DNA from: Acetobacteroides hydrogenigenes
GTDB taxonomy: Bacteria; Bacteroidota; Bacteroidia; Bacteroidales; ZOR0009
NCBI RefSeq assembly: GCF_004340205.1
Contig: NZ_SLWB01000004.1
Coordinates: 124,001-188,000 of the forward strand
DNA: 64,000 bases
Reading direction: 5' to 3'
The position numbers and the translations under genes were made by a program. Below, piece by piece: positions 1-12,081 of this stretch. The notes below the pieces were generated by a model, which was given only the letters and a program-made list of their open reading frames with translations, searched no databases and had not been told where the DNA came from. Position 1 is the stretch's first letter; every line of letters begins with the position of its first letter.

Positions 1-1
1 C

Positions 2-1921
<1,920 letters not shown>

Positions 1922-2215
1922 GATTTTAGATATTAGACTTTAGATAAGGAGGCTCGGACGTAGGTTCGGGCCTCTTCGTATTTATTCCAACAAGACTTTA
2001 GATTTTAGATTTTAGACGATAGACCATGGGACACCCATAGCCGTCAAGTTAAGTTAAGCGATTCGCTCAATCAGGGCTGTCATTGGCTACGCCGAGCTCG
2101 CTTTGCTCGGTTCCGGGCTTGTCCCGGAATCTAAAGAGGAATCCAATAGATTCTATAAAGGGCCCTTCTGGCAGTCATTAGATCCCGTGACAAGCACGGG
2201 ATGACACTCCGAGGG
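1922..2215. repeat. REP-like palindromes and TTAGAC-rich strings downstream of uvrA
   Basis: Just after the uvrA stop there are two runs of the TTAGA-type string (1922-1946 and 1989-2025; core TAGATATTAGAC). Further on are inverted repeats TCCGGG-CTTG-TCCCGGA (about 2111-2129) and ATCCCGTG-ACAAG-CACGGGAT (about 2182-2202). No open frame of plausible composition is seen. The second palindrome resembles dispersed REP-type elements; the TTAGAC string recurs at four other loci in this window. Confidence 0.6.
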
Positions 2216-2325
2216 GACGTTTTTCCTTAAGTTAACGGCATTGCCAATGGAGGGGATAACGTGCTGCTATTAAGCGTTCGTCTTTTGAATTCTGCCTTAG
2301 CTTGACGGCTATGGGTAGACACCTA

Positions 2326-2597
2326 GACAGGAGGCTTCCGAGATCTCGGGAACCTCCTCGCAATCGTGAAAGCTCGTTGCCGAGATCCCAGAAACCTTCT
2401 CGCAATAGTGAAAGCTCGTTGCCGAGGTCTCGGGAACCTTCTCGCAGACGTGAAAGCTCATTCATGAGGGGTCGGGAACCTCCTCGCAACCGTGAAAGCT
2501 CATTCATGAGGGGTCGGAAACCTCCTCGCAACCGTGAAAGCTCGTTGCCGAGGTCCCGGAAACCTTCTCGCAGACGTGAAAGCTCGTTGCCGAGGCT
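2326..2597. repeat. 42-bp intergenic tandem repeat (about 6.5 units)
   Basis: The word GAAAGCTC recurs at 2368, 2410, 2452, 2494, 2536 and 2578, exactly every 42 bp. Each unit is two 21-bp halves, one around GAAAGCTCGTTGCCGAGGTC and one around GGAACCTTCTCGCAGACGT. Half-units are exchanged between copies (TTGCCGAGG against TTCATGAGG). Because 42 is divisible by three, frames stay open on both strands, but their products are only Arg/Ser or Leu/Arg repeats. The array lies between uvrA and the dehydrogenase operon. Confidence 0.9.
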
Positions 2598-2776
2598 GAT
2601 GCTTCGATCTCTCACTCATAAAAGAGCGCCAGATGGTCTTCCCTCGCAATATTTTCCAAAAAACAGCACAAATCAGCTTAACATTTTTACCTACCAGCTG
2701 TTTTGACAGTCGAAATGTAAGCATACCAGCAGAAGGAAATCACCTAAAGCGATGCTACAAAACTAACAGTAACGTT

Positions 2777-3871
2777 ATGTCATTAAAATTTGAAAACTAT
2801 AATCCTGCTGAAGACAAGCTTTTTCAGATCATGGATAATATGGGGGTGATCATCAATCCCTCCGAAATGCCGGACATAAGCGATGCGCTTGCTGTAAAAG
2901 CATATAAGGATATGCTTTTCTCCCGCATTGCCGATGCTATGGCCGTTTCTTTCCAAAGGCAAGGGCGCATGTACACCTATCCATCCAACTACGGGCAGGA
3001 GGCGATTGCGGTAGCAGCTGGAATGGCGATGCGCGAGGAGGACTGGATGGTTCCGGCCTTCCGCGAGCTTGCTGCATGGCTGGCTAAGGGCGCAACGCTA
3101 AAGGAAATATTCCTGTACTACATGGGCAACGAGGAGGGAAGCGCCTTTAAAAATGCCAAGCACCTGCTCCCCTTCAGCGTTCCCATCAGCTCGCAGTTTC
3201 CGCATGCCGTGGGCATCGGGTACGCCATCAACCAGCACAAGAAGGACGAGGTGGTATTCGCCTTTGTTGGCGATGGGGGAACCTCCGAGGGCGACTTCAG
3301 CGAGGCGCTAAACTTTGCCGCCGTATGGAAGGTGCCGGTTGTCTTCATCGTGCAGAATAACCAGTACGCCATCTCGGTCCCCATCAGAAAGCAAACGAAA
3401 TCGAAGAACATTGCCGTAAAGGCGATGGCCTTCGGGATGCCCGGAATTAAGGTCGATGGCAACGACATCTTTGCCATGTACGCGGCCTTAAAACATGCCG
3501 CCGATTACGCTAGGACCAAGAATGGTCCGGTGCTAATCGAGGGCTTCACCTACCGTAGGGGTGCTCATACCACCTCCGACGATCCTACGAAGTACCGAAC
3601 CAAGGAGGAGGAGCAGGAGTGGGATGCCAAAGATCCACTTAAAAGACTAAAGTTCTACTTGGACAGCAAGGGACTATGGACAGAAGATGAGGAAAAGCTT
3701 ACCGAGCAGTACAAGCAGGAGGTGGAACGCCAGTTCGAGGAGGCCGAAAAAACCCCACCCCACACGCTGGACGATGTGTTTAAGTACACCCACTACGAGA
3801 TGCCGGACGAGCTAAGACGTCAAAAGGTCGAGTACGAAAAATTCTTACAATGGAAGGAGGGACGAAAATGA
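2777..3871 (+). CDS. pdhA: 2-oxo-acid dehydrogenase E1 alpha subunit (pyruvate/branched-chain type)
   Basis: Thiamine-diphosphate-dependent decarboxylase subunit that starts oxidative decarboxylation of pyruvate or a branched-chain 2-oxo acid, in an alpha2beta2 E1 with the next gene. The TPP motif runs from GDGGTSEGDF to VQNNQYAIS. The phosphorylation-loop-like YRRGAHTTSDDP is present. I chose the ATG at 2777 (MSLKFENYN) over the upstream ATG at 2633 because the earlier part overlaps repeat-flanking DNA and has no family similarity; this gives 364 residues, normal for the family. Its stop overlaps the E1beta start (ATGA). Substrate cannot be fixed from sequence alone, so the symbol is provisional. 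Confidence 0.9.
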   Translation: MSLKFENYNPAEDKLFQIMDNMGVIINPSEMPDISDALAVKAYKDMLFSRIADAMAVSFQRQGRMYTYPSNYGQEAIAVAAGMAMREEDWMVPAFRELAAWLAKGATLKEIFLYYMGNEEGSAFKNAKHLLPFSVPISSQFPHAVGIGYAINQHKKDEVVFAFVGDGGTSEGDFSEALNFAAVWKVPVVFIVQNNQYAISVPIRKQTKSKNIAVKAMAFGMPGIKVDGNDIFAMYAALKHAADYARTKNGPVLIEGFTYRRGAHTTSDDPTKYRTKEEEQEWDAKDPLKRLKFYLDSKGLWTEDEEKLTEQYKQEVERQFEEAEKTPPHTLDDVFKYTHYEMPDELRRQKVEYEKFLQWKEGRK

Positions 3872-4845
3872 GCGTAATGACAATGGTGCAGGCCATCAAC
3901 AATGCGATGGATATTAAGCTGGCCGAGGATAGCAACGTGGTTATCTACGGCGAGGACGTTGGCTACGAAGGTGGCGTCTTCAGGGTTACCGAAGGGCTAC
4001 AGCAAAAATATGGAGAGAATAGAGTATTCGATTCACCGCTGGCCGAATCGGCCATCGTAGGAACAGCCGTAGGCATGGCCATTGCAGGCCTCCGCCCCAT
4101 AGTAGAGCTGCAGTTCGACGGATTCACCTATCCGGCCTTCAACCAAATAGTATCGCACGCGGCCCGCATGCACAACCGCACACGAGGAAAGTTTAAAACC
4201 CCAATGGTGATTCGCTTCCCCTACGGCGGCGGCATCAACGCGCTGGAGCACCACTCCGAAAGCCCAGAGGCAACCTACGGACACATCCCCGGACTAAAGG
4301 TGGTAATCCCCTCCACCCCGCACGATGCAAAGGGTCTTTTGATCTCAGCCATCGAAAGCGACGATACCATCATATTTATGGAACCCAAGCGCATCTACCG
4401 CGCCATCAAGCAGGAGGTCTCCACCGAGAAGTTCTCCATCCCCATTGGTAAGGCAAAGGTGGTAACACCCGGAACCGACATTACTGTGGTGGCCTACGGC
4501 GCCATGATCCGTGAGGTTCAAAAGGCAATGGTGATGGCCAAGGAGGCCGGCATATCGGTAGAGCTAATCGACCTGAGAACCATCTACCCAATTGACAGGG
4601 AAACCATCGCACAGTCGATACAGAAAACGGGACGAGTGCTAACGGTGGCCGAATCGCCAACAAGCTTTGGCGTAGGAGCCGAGATAATGGCCATTGCCAA
4701 CGAAGAGGCGTTCCTCTACCTCGAGGCTCCTCCAAGAAGGGTAAACGGCTTCGATACCATAATACCGTTAGCCAAAGGCGAGCATTTCTACATGCAAACG
4801 CCCGAGAAGATTTTCTACGAAATTGAACGAACTGTTAGATTTTAA
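3868..4845 (+). CDS. 2-oxo-acid dehydrogenase E1 beta subunit
   Basis: Beta subunit of the E1 decarboxylase. The N-terminal pyrimidine-binding half (GEDVGYEGGVFRVTEGL, then DSPLAESAIVGTAVGMA) is followed by a transketolase C-terminal domain (GTDITVVAYGAM, ELIDLRTIYPID). The start at 3868 is favoured by a strong Shine-Dalgarno (AAGGAGG at 3853-3859) and by the 4-base ATGA overlap with E1alpha; an in-frame ATG at 3850 lies too far inside the upstream gene. Length 325 residues, typical. Translational coupling suggests stoichiometric expression with E1alpha. Confidence 0.93.
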   Translation: MSVMTMVQAINNAMDIKLAEDSNVVIYGEDVGYEGGVFRVTEGLQQKYGENRVFDSPLAESAIVGTAVGMAIAGLRPIVELQFDGFTYPAFNQIVSHAARMHNRTRGKFKTPMVIRFPYGGGINALEHHSESPEATYGHIPGLKVVIPSTPHDAKGLLISAIESDDTIIFMEPKRIYRAIKQEVSTEKFSIPIGKAKVVTPGTDITVVAYGAMIREVQKAMVMAKEAGISVELIDLRTIYPIDRETIAQSIQKTGRVLTVAESPTSFGVGAEIMAIANEEAFLYLEAPPRRVNGFDTIIPLAKGEHFYMQTPEKIFYEIERTVRF

Positions 4846-4856
4846 CCACCTACTCC

Positions 4857-6149
4857 ATGAGGTATATATTTAATTTTCCAGATATAGGCGAAGGCTTAGA
4901 CGAAGGTATCATTGCCGAATGGCATGTTACCAAGGGCCAGCAGGTAAAGTCGGGCGATCCGCTGGTGCTGATGGAAACCGACAAGGTTGTAACCGACATT
5001 CCTTCGCCCAAGAGCGGCACCATTGTTGCCACCTACGGCAAGGTAGGAGAAACCATCCATGTAGGTAGCCCCTTAGTGGAGATCGAGATTGAAGGCGTTG
5101 TCGGCGAAGAGGCAGTAGCCGAGGCTACAAAGAAAGACTTTGTTGAACCTTCGGAAGAACCTATTGAAGAGGGCTCCTTCGGTGTTGTAGGAACCATAGA
5201 GGTTGCCGGCAATAAGGCCTTTCTACCTGCCAGCGAGGAAGGAGTAGCAGAGACTCCATCTGCCGAAAAACCACAAAAAAAGGCGCTTGCCACCCCCGTT
5301 GCGCGTGCCATGGCCAAGGAGTTTAACGTAGACATCAACAGCATAAAAGGGACAGGCCCCGGAGGAAGAATTACCAAGGAGGACATCCATAAGTACGTTA
5401 ACGGAGCGGGGAAACCTACCGTACAACGTACCGAAGTAGCCCATGTTGAAGATCAGGTAACCTACGAGCCCCTCACCCAAATCCGAAAAACCATCGCAAA
5501 AACGATGTCGCTGTCGAAGCAGAACGCCGTACATATGACAGTGCACGAGGAGGTGGAGATCAGCGAGCTGATGCGCGTAAGGGAGAAGTACAAGGTGGTG
5601 CTTGCCGAAAGAAACATCAAGCTAACCTACCTGGCTTTTATCGTTAAGGCAACTGCCCTAGCGCTAAAGCAGCACCCTGCGCTAAACGCCCAGCTCGATT
5701 TGGACAACAACCGAATGGTGTACAAGCACTACTTCAACATAGGCATTGCAGTTGACACCCACGAAGGTCTCGTTGTACCCGTTATCAGGAATGCGGATAA
5801 GCTATCGATCGCTGAGATTGCAGCGCAAATATCCGCGCTTAGCGAAAAGGCAAAGGAGCGCAAGCTTACCCTCGACGACATGAAGGATGGCACCTTCACC
5901 ATCACCAACTACGGCGCCATTGGTGGCATATTCGCCAATCCGGTAATCAACTATCCGCAGTCTGGTATTCTTGGTGTGGGTCGATTACTCAAGAAACCTA
6001 TCGTTAAGGGCGATCAGATAGCCATCGGAAACATACTTCCGCTATCGCTGGCCGTCGACCATCGAATTGTTGATGGTGGCGAAACAACGCGCTTCTTGCT
6101 TCGCATCATGCGCTACCTCGAAGATCCAATAGCAATGGAGTTCGAGTAG
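4857..6149 (+). CDS. 2-oxo-acid dehydrogenase E2, dihydrolipoamide acyltransferase
   Basis: Core acyltransferase of the complex. One N-terminal lipoyl domain (residues 1-80) carries the lipoylated lysine K43 in METDKVVTD. A variable linker follows, then a peripheral-subunit-binding domain (about 143-182, ATPVARAMAKEFN, GTGPGGRITKEDI). The catalytic domain ends with AVDHRIVDGG, with the general base His about residue 402. Length 430 residues with a single lipoyl domain, like branched-chain or acetoin-type E2s and many Gram-positive or Bacteroidetes pyruvate E2s. It starts 11 bp after E1beta. Confidence 0.93.
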   Translation: MRYIFNFPDIGEGLDEGIIAEWHVTKGQQVKSGDPLVLMETDKVVTDIPSPKSGTIVATYGKVGETIHVGSPLVEIEIEGVVGEEAVAEATKKDFVEPSEEPIEEGSFGVVGTIEVAGNKAFLPASEEGVAETPSAEKPQKKALATPVARAMAKEFNVDINSIKGTGPGGRITKEDIHKYVNGAGKPTVQRTEVAHVEDQVTYEPLTQIRKTIAKTMSLSKQNAVHMTVHEEVEISELMRVREKYKVVLAERNIKLTYLAFIVKATALALKQHPALNAQLDLDNNRMVYKHYFNIGIAVDTHEGLVVPVIRNADKLSIAEIAAQISALSEKAKERKLTLDDMKDGTFTITNYGAIGGIFANPVINYPQSGILGVGRLLKKPIVKGDQIAIGNILPLSLAVDHRIVDGGETTRFLLRIMRYLEDPIAMEFE

Positions 6150-6176
6150 GATATCAACATTAAAAAGATTGTGTTT

Positions 6177-7523
6177 ATGGAATACGACGTAATCATCATA
6201 GGCGCTGGTCCTGCCGGCTACGTAGCCGCAATCAGAGCCGCACAGGTGGGATTGAAAACCGCCATCATCGAAAAGAAGTACATCGGTGGGATGTGCCTAA
6301 ACTGGGGTTGCATCCCCTCTAAGTCCATCATCGAAAGCGCGAAGCTGTTCAACAGGATGAAGAACAGCGCGGAGTTCGGCATCGAGGGCATAGACCCAAA
6401 AGCGCTTACGTTCCGCTGGGATAAGGTGAAGTCTCGCTCGCAGAAGATCACCCGAAAGTTAACTGCTGGCATCGGCTTCCTGCTCAAAAAGAATGGCGTC
6501 GACGTTATTATGGGTGAGGCCAAGATTACTGGTAGCGGCTCCGTGGTGGTTGATAATCGGAGCATCACAGCAAAAAGCATCATTATTGCAACGGGCTCCT
6601 ACCCTGCCCCGCTTAGCGATAAGCTCAGCAACGCCCCGGTGGTTCATCTCGAAAGGATTTTTGACCTTAAGGAGATTCCCGAAAATATTGTTGTTTACGG
6701 TAAGGGCGTCATGTCGATAGAGATGGCGCAGTTCTTCCAGCTAATCGGGAAATCGGTTACCGTTGTTTCGGAGGATAGCGAGTTCTTCCCCGGCATCGAC
6801 GAGTACCTGCAGTCCTTCATCACCCGAAAGCTTAAGGCCGATGGTATTCCTTTCGTAGTGGGCGATCCCGTCGAAAAGTTCGAGGATGGCTACCTGTACG
6901 TAAAGGATAAAAAGATTGCCTGCGATGCGCTTGTCAACAGCAGTTTCCGCAACGCCATCATCCCCGAAAGCCAACCTGCGCTATCGCTCAACGAGCAGGG
7001 CTTTATTGCAGTCAACGATAGCTTCGAAACCAGCATCCCGGGCGTTTACGCTATAGGCGATGTTAATGGAAAGAGCTTCTTGGCACACATCGCCTCGGCA
7101 CAAGGGCTGTGGCTGGTTAACCATCTGAAGGGAATCCAAACGGAATTCGCCATCCACAAGTACCCGCTAAACTTCTATACTGTTCCCGAGATTGCGCAGA
7201 TAGGGCTAACCGAGCAGCAGATTAAGGACGAAGGCATTGAGTACAAGGTGAGCGAGTTTCCGCTAACTGCCAACGGCAAGGCCCTAATCGAAGGGAACAC
7301 CGAAGGATTCATCCGTATGCTATCCGACAAGAAGTACGGCGAAGTGCTGGGCGTACAGATTGTAGCCGATCACGCCACCGATATGATTGCAGAGGCATCG
7401 GCTTACCTACAGATGGAGGGAACCGTATACGATGTGGCACAAACCATACACGCCCACCCTTCTGTATCGGAAATCTTTATGGAAGCGGGGTTCGAGGCGG
7501 TGGATAAGGCTATTCACAAGTAA
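6177..7523 (+). CDS. lpdA: Dihydrolipoyl dehydrogenase (E3)
   Basis: FAD/NAD flavoprotein that reoxidises the E2 lipoyl group. The FAD Rossmann motif IIIGAGPAGYVAAIRAAQ, the redox-active disulfide CLNWGC, the second FAD motif (YAIGDVNG) and the C-terminal catalytic HAHPSVSEIFMEA are visible. I chose ATG 6177 (MEYDVIIIG); an in-frame GTG at 6171 would add two residues. It closes the E1-E2-E3 operon, 27 bp after E2. No transcription terminator is seen; a REP/BIME-like element lies downstream. Confidence 0.95.
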   Translation: MEYDVIIIGAGPAGYVAAIRAAQVGLKTAIIEKKYIGGMCLNWGCIPSKSIIESAKLFNRMKNSAEFGIEGIDPKALTFRWDKVKSRSQKITRKLTAGIGFLLKKNGVDVIMGEAKITGSGSVVVDNRSITAKSIIIATGSYPAPLSDKLSNAPVVHLERIFDLKEIPENIVVYGKGVMSIEMAQFFQLIGKSVTVVSEDSEFFPGIDEYLQSFITRKLKADGIPFVVGDPVEKFEDGYLYVKDKKIACDALVNSSFRNAIIPESQPALSLNEQGFIAVNDSFETSIPGVYAIGDVNGKSFLAHIASAQGLWLVNHLKGIQTEFAIHKYPLNFYTVPEIAQIGLTEQQIKDEGIEYKVSEFPLTANGKALIEGNTEGFIRMLSDKKYGEVLGVQIVADHATDMIAEASAYLQMEGTVYDVAQTIHAHPSVSEIFMEAGFEAVDKAIHK

Positions 7524-7544
7524 TCTAACGCAGCGTTTGGGACT

Positions 7545-7728
7545 AAACCACCCCGCCCTTCGGGCACCTCCCGCTAAAGCGGGAGAAATCGCACGATGGA
7601 AAATTGGAAGGTCCAAGTAAGGTGTAAAAAAAACAATTAAACAGGAATTGTAAGAATCCACACCTAAGTTAAATCAACGCATCTCCCCTCCTTTTCAAGG
7701 AGGGGTCGGCGAAGCCGGGGGTGGTTGT
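7545..7728. repeat. BIME-like pair of palindromic units, copy A
   Basis: Two GC-rich units in opposite orientation. The first (7545-7592) contains ACCACCCCGCCC, TTCGGGCA and the hairpin TCCCGC-TAAA-GCGGGA, ending in ATCGC. The second (about 7667-7728) contains CCCCTCCTT-TTC-AAGGAGGGG and ends in GCCGGGGGTGGTTG, roughly the inverse of the first. A second pair, in the reverse arrangement, lies at 25383-25514. No transposase is nearby. Confidence 0.75.
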
Positions 7729-7789
7729 AGATGAAATTTCCAACTATACAAGATTCTCTTACAACTCTATCTAAGAAAATAAACCATCA

Positions 7790-8416
7790 ATGATCCCCAT
7801 TCACCAATACAACCTCCCCGACATCTCCATCCTTGAAAGTGTCGGGGACAGCTACCACATCTGGCATCCCCAGGATACCTATATTGTTTTAGGAGCAGGT
7901 AACAAGCCGGAGGAATCGCTCATCGAGGAGTACGTGCTGGCCGACCAAATCGCCGTGCATAAGCGCCCATCGGGCGGACAGACGGTTGTGCTCACGCCCA
8001 AGACGCTTGTCGTTTCCGTGCTCCTTCATCAGAATTCGACCTCCAATCCCTTGGAGGCATTCAAGAAGATTAACACCACCATTGCCAACGCCCTCGAGCG
8101 CGTTGGGGTCGAGAACTTGGCGCATAAGGGCATCTCCGACATCACCATCGAGGATCGAAAGGTCTTGGGCTCATCAATTTATAGGAGTAAGGATAAGCTA
8201 TTCTACCATGGCGTGCTCAACGTTGCCGAGCCCAACGCCACCTTCGAGCGTTACCTAAAGCACCCGCCCAAAGAGCCCGACTACCGCAAAGGAAGACCTC
8301 ATGGCGACTTCGTCACATCCATTGCAACCAACAAAAACGATATTGACATTCGCGACATAGAGCGATCGCTTCACGATGCCATGCATAGGCTGGTAAGTAA
8401 ACCTTCTGCTCAATAA
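7790..8416 (+). CDS. Lipoate-protein ligase-like protein (BPL/LPL fold)
   Basis: Member of the biotin/lipoate ligase family. The lipoate-binding loop appears as KRPSGGQTVVLTPKTLVVSV, matching the family RRxSGGG pattern with Gln for the last Gly. The conserved lysine region ISDITIEDRKVLGSSIYRSK is present, as is the following YHGVLNV strand. At 208 residues it lacks the C-terminal accessory domain of full LplA, as LipB-like or two-part ligases do. Placed after E1-E2-E3, it probably lipoylates the E2 lysine (inference). Whether it uses free lipoate or octanoyl carrier cannot be decided here. Confidence 0.8.
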   Translation: MIPIHQYNLPDISILESVGDSYHIWHPQDTYIVLGAGNKPEESLIEEYVLADQIAVHKRPSGGQTVVLTPKTLVVSVLLHQNSTSNPLEAFKKINTTIANALERVGVENLAHKGISDITIEDRKVLGSSIYRSKDKLFYHGVLNVAEPNATFERYLKHPPKEPDYRKGRPHGDFVTSIATNKNDIDIRDIERSLHDAMHRLVSKPSAQ

Positions 8417-8789
8417 ACATAAGGTTAGTAGTATCGCACCCATTTTCTAATGGCTAATTCCCATATTAAGGACTTACCCTCCAATCAAACTGCGCATTTT
8501 CTTAAACGCACGGTACATACCCGAAAATTACAATACTTAACGCCAAACGTACTGATCATGTAATCAACAGCACAACAAACATAAGCATTGTTAATCCAAA
8601 CCGTACATGTAATTGCTGAAAGAATATAAAAGATCGCCCTTCAAGCTAGTTAGCTTAACCCCATGAACATATTCTTAAAAGACTTGTAGTTAATAGTAGA
8701 TTCCCATTCGTTGGTCCAACAACAATTTGTGCATCTGGCAAACGGACGAGGAGCTACGCTGCTTACATCACTGCTAAATTTTACCCGTC
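8417..8789. other. Intergenic stretch with no recognised gene
   Basis: 373 bp between the ligase-like gene and the universal stress protein. The region is AT-rich, lacks tandem repeats and shows no clear terminator or TAnnTTTG promoter element. Short open frames exist but have no start context or familiar product. Confidence 0.5.
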
Positions 8790-9269
8790 ATGAAAAAAAT
8801 TACAATGAAAAAGGTGCTAATAGCGCTAGACTACGATCCAACAGCAGAGAAGGTTGCAGAAACAGGCTATGCATTAGCAAAAACGATGAACGCCGATGTT
8901 ATTCTCATGCACGTCATCTCCAACATGGAATACTACACATCAACCGTTTACACCCCTGTTATGGGGTATGGCGATTTCGGGAATGCAGGCCTAACCAAAG
9001 TCTATTCTGCCGATGATCTAAAAAAGGAAACGCAGAATTACCTCGATAAATCAAAAGAGCACCTAGGAGATGACAGCATCCAAACCATAATCGCCGAAGG
9101 AGAATCGGCCGATGCCATCCTGAGCGTTGCAGAGGAAATTCGTGCCGATGTAATAGTAATGGGCTCGCACAGCCGGAGGTGGCTCGACAAAATTTTAGTG
9201 GGCAGCGTAACCGAGAAGGTACTGCACAAAACAAAGATTCCTCTGTTCGTTATACCTACTAGAGGCTAA
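8790..9269 (+). CDS. Universal stress protein, UspA family
   Basis: Single-domain 159-residue Usp. The first beta strand VLIALDYDPTAEKV and the C-terminal nucleotide-binding signature GSHSRRWLDKILVGSVTEKV (G-2X-G-9X-G(S/T)-like) are present, so it probably belongs to the ATP-binding class. The start could be 8790 or the second ATG at 8808; both keep the domain intact. It stands alone, convergent with the GH109-like gene, and ends before a bidirectional terminator. Its stress trigger is unknown. Confidence 0.9.
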   Translation: MKKITMKKVLIALDYDPTAEKVAETGYALAKTMNADVILMHVISNMEYYTSTVYTPVMGYGDFGNAGLTKVYSADDLKKETQNYLDKSKEHLGDDSIQTIIAEGESADAILSVAEEIRADVIVMGSHSRRWLDKILVGSVTEKVLHKTKIPLFVIPTRG

Positions 9270-9326
9270 CCAATCACATACAACGCGAGGCTATCAGCCC
9301 CAGCGTTTAGAGTCTACATATCAACA

Positions 9327-9361
9327 AAAAAGGCTGTTGTGTTAGAACAACAGCCTTTTTC
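9327..9361. terminator. Bidirectional terminator between usp and the GH109-like gene
   Basis: Stem AAGGCTGTTG / CAACAGCCTT with loop TGTTAGAA. It is flanked by an A run on the left and a T run on the right, so it can serve both convergent genes. Confidence 0.9.
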
Positions 9362-9377
9362 CATCTATCCAAGGAGC

Positions 9378-10778
9378 TTACTGAGCAAACTCTAGCTTTT
9401 TAAGTTTTTTCCATCCGCCTCTTGTAAAGTCTGGAATTGCAACAGGAGCCGAATTGTTCTCTAATGATATAGCCGATAGCGGAGCAAGGCAGCACCACTC
9501 TGCAAGGTCGTACACATCCATATCTAAAGGAAGACCGTTTTGCAGGCAGTAAATCAAGCGGTAGTCCATAATGAAGTCCATACCACCATGACCACCAACT
9601 TGCTTAGCTTTTTCCTCCAAAAGTTTATGGATTGGGTGCTTGTACTTCTCCATTAGGGCCTTCTTAACATCAGCCGAAACGAAGTCGTGACCGCTTAAGT
9701 TCTCATGATTTGGAGTAACATCCGAGCCCACCTGACCCTTAGAAAGAGCATAACCTTCGAATGGGTACTTGTTGGCAAATCCCTTAGTTCCGGTTAGCTG
9801 GTACATACGGCTATAAGGACGAGGGGTAGCGACGTTGTGCTGAATTTGGATGGTTTTACCCATTTCGGTACGAATCATCGTCATGGTATGATCGCCATTC
9901 TTGAAATCCTTAACATCCTCGCCAGTGGTTCTCTTAAGATACTCAGGAATAGAAACAGCCTTAGTATCCATCGAAACGAGGTAGTTCATCTTATCGCCAC
10001 GGTGAATGTTTAGCAGCTGACAAGCAGGCCCCATCCCATGAGTAGCGTAGATATCGCCACGATGTTTACGGTTGTAGTCCAAGCGCCAGTTATTCCAGTA
10101 AGCGCCCCAAAACTCTTCTAAGTTGTGAATGTAAGAACCCTCAACATGAAGAATCTCTCCAAACAGCCCTTGCTGAGCCATGTTAAGAGTAGTGAGCTCG
10201 AAGAAGTCGTACACACAATTTTCGAGCTGCATACAGTGCTTACGGGTCTTTTCTGATGTATTAATAAGATCCCAGATTTCTTGCATCGTCATAGCGGCAG
10301 GCACCTCAATAGCAACGTGCTTTCCTTCTTTCATAGCCTGAACGCCAATAACAGCATGATGCTTCCAATCGGTAGCAATGTAAACAAGGTCTACGTTGGG
10401 AAGCGCCGTAACTTTACGCCAAACAGAGGTATCTCCATAAAACTCCTGTGCTTTAGGAAGTCCCTTTTTAACGAGCATCTCGTTTACCCTTTTGGTGTTC
10501 TTTTCCAACACGTCGCAAAGAGCGACAATTTCAACGCCAGGTATATTTGTCATACGACTTACAGCTCCAGGCCCACGCATTCCCAATCCGATAAACGCAA
10601 CACGAACGGTTGGAATTGGAGCACAACGCAGCTGGATAACATCCTGCTGTCCGGCAGGACGAGGTGGTGTTGGCACCGCAATAGGGGCGCATTTGGCTAC
10701 CTTTTTCTGAGCCTGAAGGTTTATTCCTACAGGAACGACTAATAGCGCGATAAGTAGCAGTCTTAGATGTTTCAACAT
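9378..10778 (-). CDS. GH109-like Gfo/Idh/MocA oxidoreductase, exported
   Basis: NAD-binding Gfo/Idh/MocA fold with a Sec-type signal peptide (MLKHLRLLLIALLVVPVG, then LQAQ). Rossmann motif VAFIGLGMRGPGAVSRM, followed by IVALCDVLEK and KEGKHVAIEVPAA. The sequence THGMGPACQ and the IPGVEIVALCD strand resemble family GH109 alpha-N-acetylgalactosaminidases, which use bound NAD in hydrolysis. I placed the start at the ATG at 10778, giving 466 residues; an in-frame ATG at 10841 would put 21 residues before the signal peptide. A Gly/Pro/Cys-rich spacer (about residues 27-58) precedes the domain. Substrate is not determined. Confidence 0.8.
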   Translation of the reverse strand: MLKHLRLLLIALLVVPVGINLQAQKKVAKCAPIAVPTPPRPAGQQDVIQLRCAPIPTVRVAFIGLGMRGPGAVSRMTNIPGVEIVALCDVLEKNTKRVNEMLVKKGLPKAQEFYGDTSVWRKVTALPNVDLVYIATDWKHHAVIGVQAMKEGKHVAIEVPAAMTMQEIWDLINTSEKTRKHCMQLENCVYDFFELTTLNMAQQGLFGEILHVEGSYIHNLEEFWGAYWNNWRLDYNRKHRGDIYATHGMGPACQLLNIHRGDKMNYLVSMDTKAVSIPEYLKRTTGEDVKDFKNGDHTMTMIRTEMGKTIQIQHNVATPRPYSRMYQLTGTKGFANKYPFEGYALSKGQVGSDVTPNHENLSGHDFVSADVKKALMEKYKHPIHKLLEEKAKQVGGHGGMDFIMDYRLIYCLQNGLPLDMDVYDLAEWCCLAPLSAISLENNSAPVAIPDFTRGGWKKLKKLEFAQ

Positions 10779-10951
10779 AAGCTGAGGTTTAAGATGATTA
10801 AACTTTAATCGTCGTAAAAATACGTCCGAAAAGATTCCCAAAGCGATAGCGTTGCTGAAAAAAACGAGGATTGAATAAAAATAGACACCTCGTTATGCAC
10901 ATTGTTGCACTTCCTTTTTACCTATAAACGGCACAACAAAGCACGTCCGAA

Positions 10952-10988
10952 CAAAAATAAAAAAAGTCGCACCAAATGGAGCGACTTC
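10952..10988 (-). terminator. Terminator of malate dehydrogenase
   Basis: Read on the minus strand: stem AAGTCGCTCC / GGTGCGACTT (one mismatch) with loop ATTT, followed by a T-rich tract TTTTTATTTTT. Confidence 0.85.
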
Positions 10989-11010
10989 CCTTTATGATTG
11001 TATGATCAGA

Positions 11011-11954
<944 letters not shown>

Positions 11955-11988
11955 TTATTTAATTAAAACCTCTCTTCATTTTCAGAAT

Positions 11989-12030
11989 GTTAGCACATAC
12001 CACTGCTAACAAATTCACAGTTCAAATATA
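11989..12030 (-). promoter_or_regulatory. mdh promoter -7 element and 5' UTR hairpin
   Basis: On the minus strand TATATTTG (12030-12023) matches the Bacteroidetes -7 consensus TAnnTTTG. Just downstream, GTTAGCA (12010-12004) and TGCTAAC (11995-11989) can form a 7-bp stem in the 5' leader. A -33 TTG at standard spacing is not evident. Confidence 0.5.
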
Positions 12031-12081
12031 GAATACTATTTCTAATAATATCCCCTATTTTTTAAGTTCAACAGCATGTTT

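Noticed and set aside
2326-2597. CRISPR array
   Set aside because: Repeats are directly adjacent, degenerate and lack unique spacers. The same applies to the arrays at 26646, 42292, 52897 and 60501. No cas genes are present.
2232-2706. Arg/Ser- and Leu/Arg-repeat open frames on both strands
   Set aside because: Both come from the 42-bp repeat, whose period is divisible by three. No independent evidence of translation.
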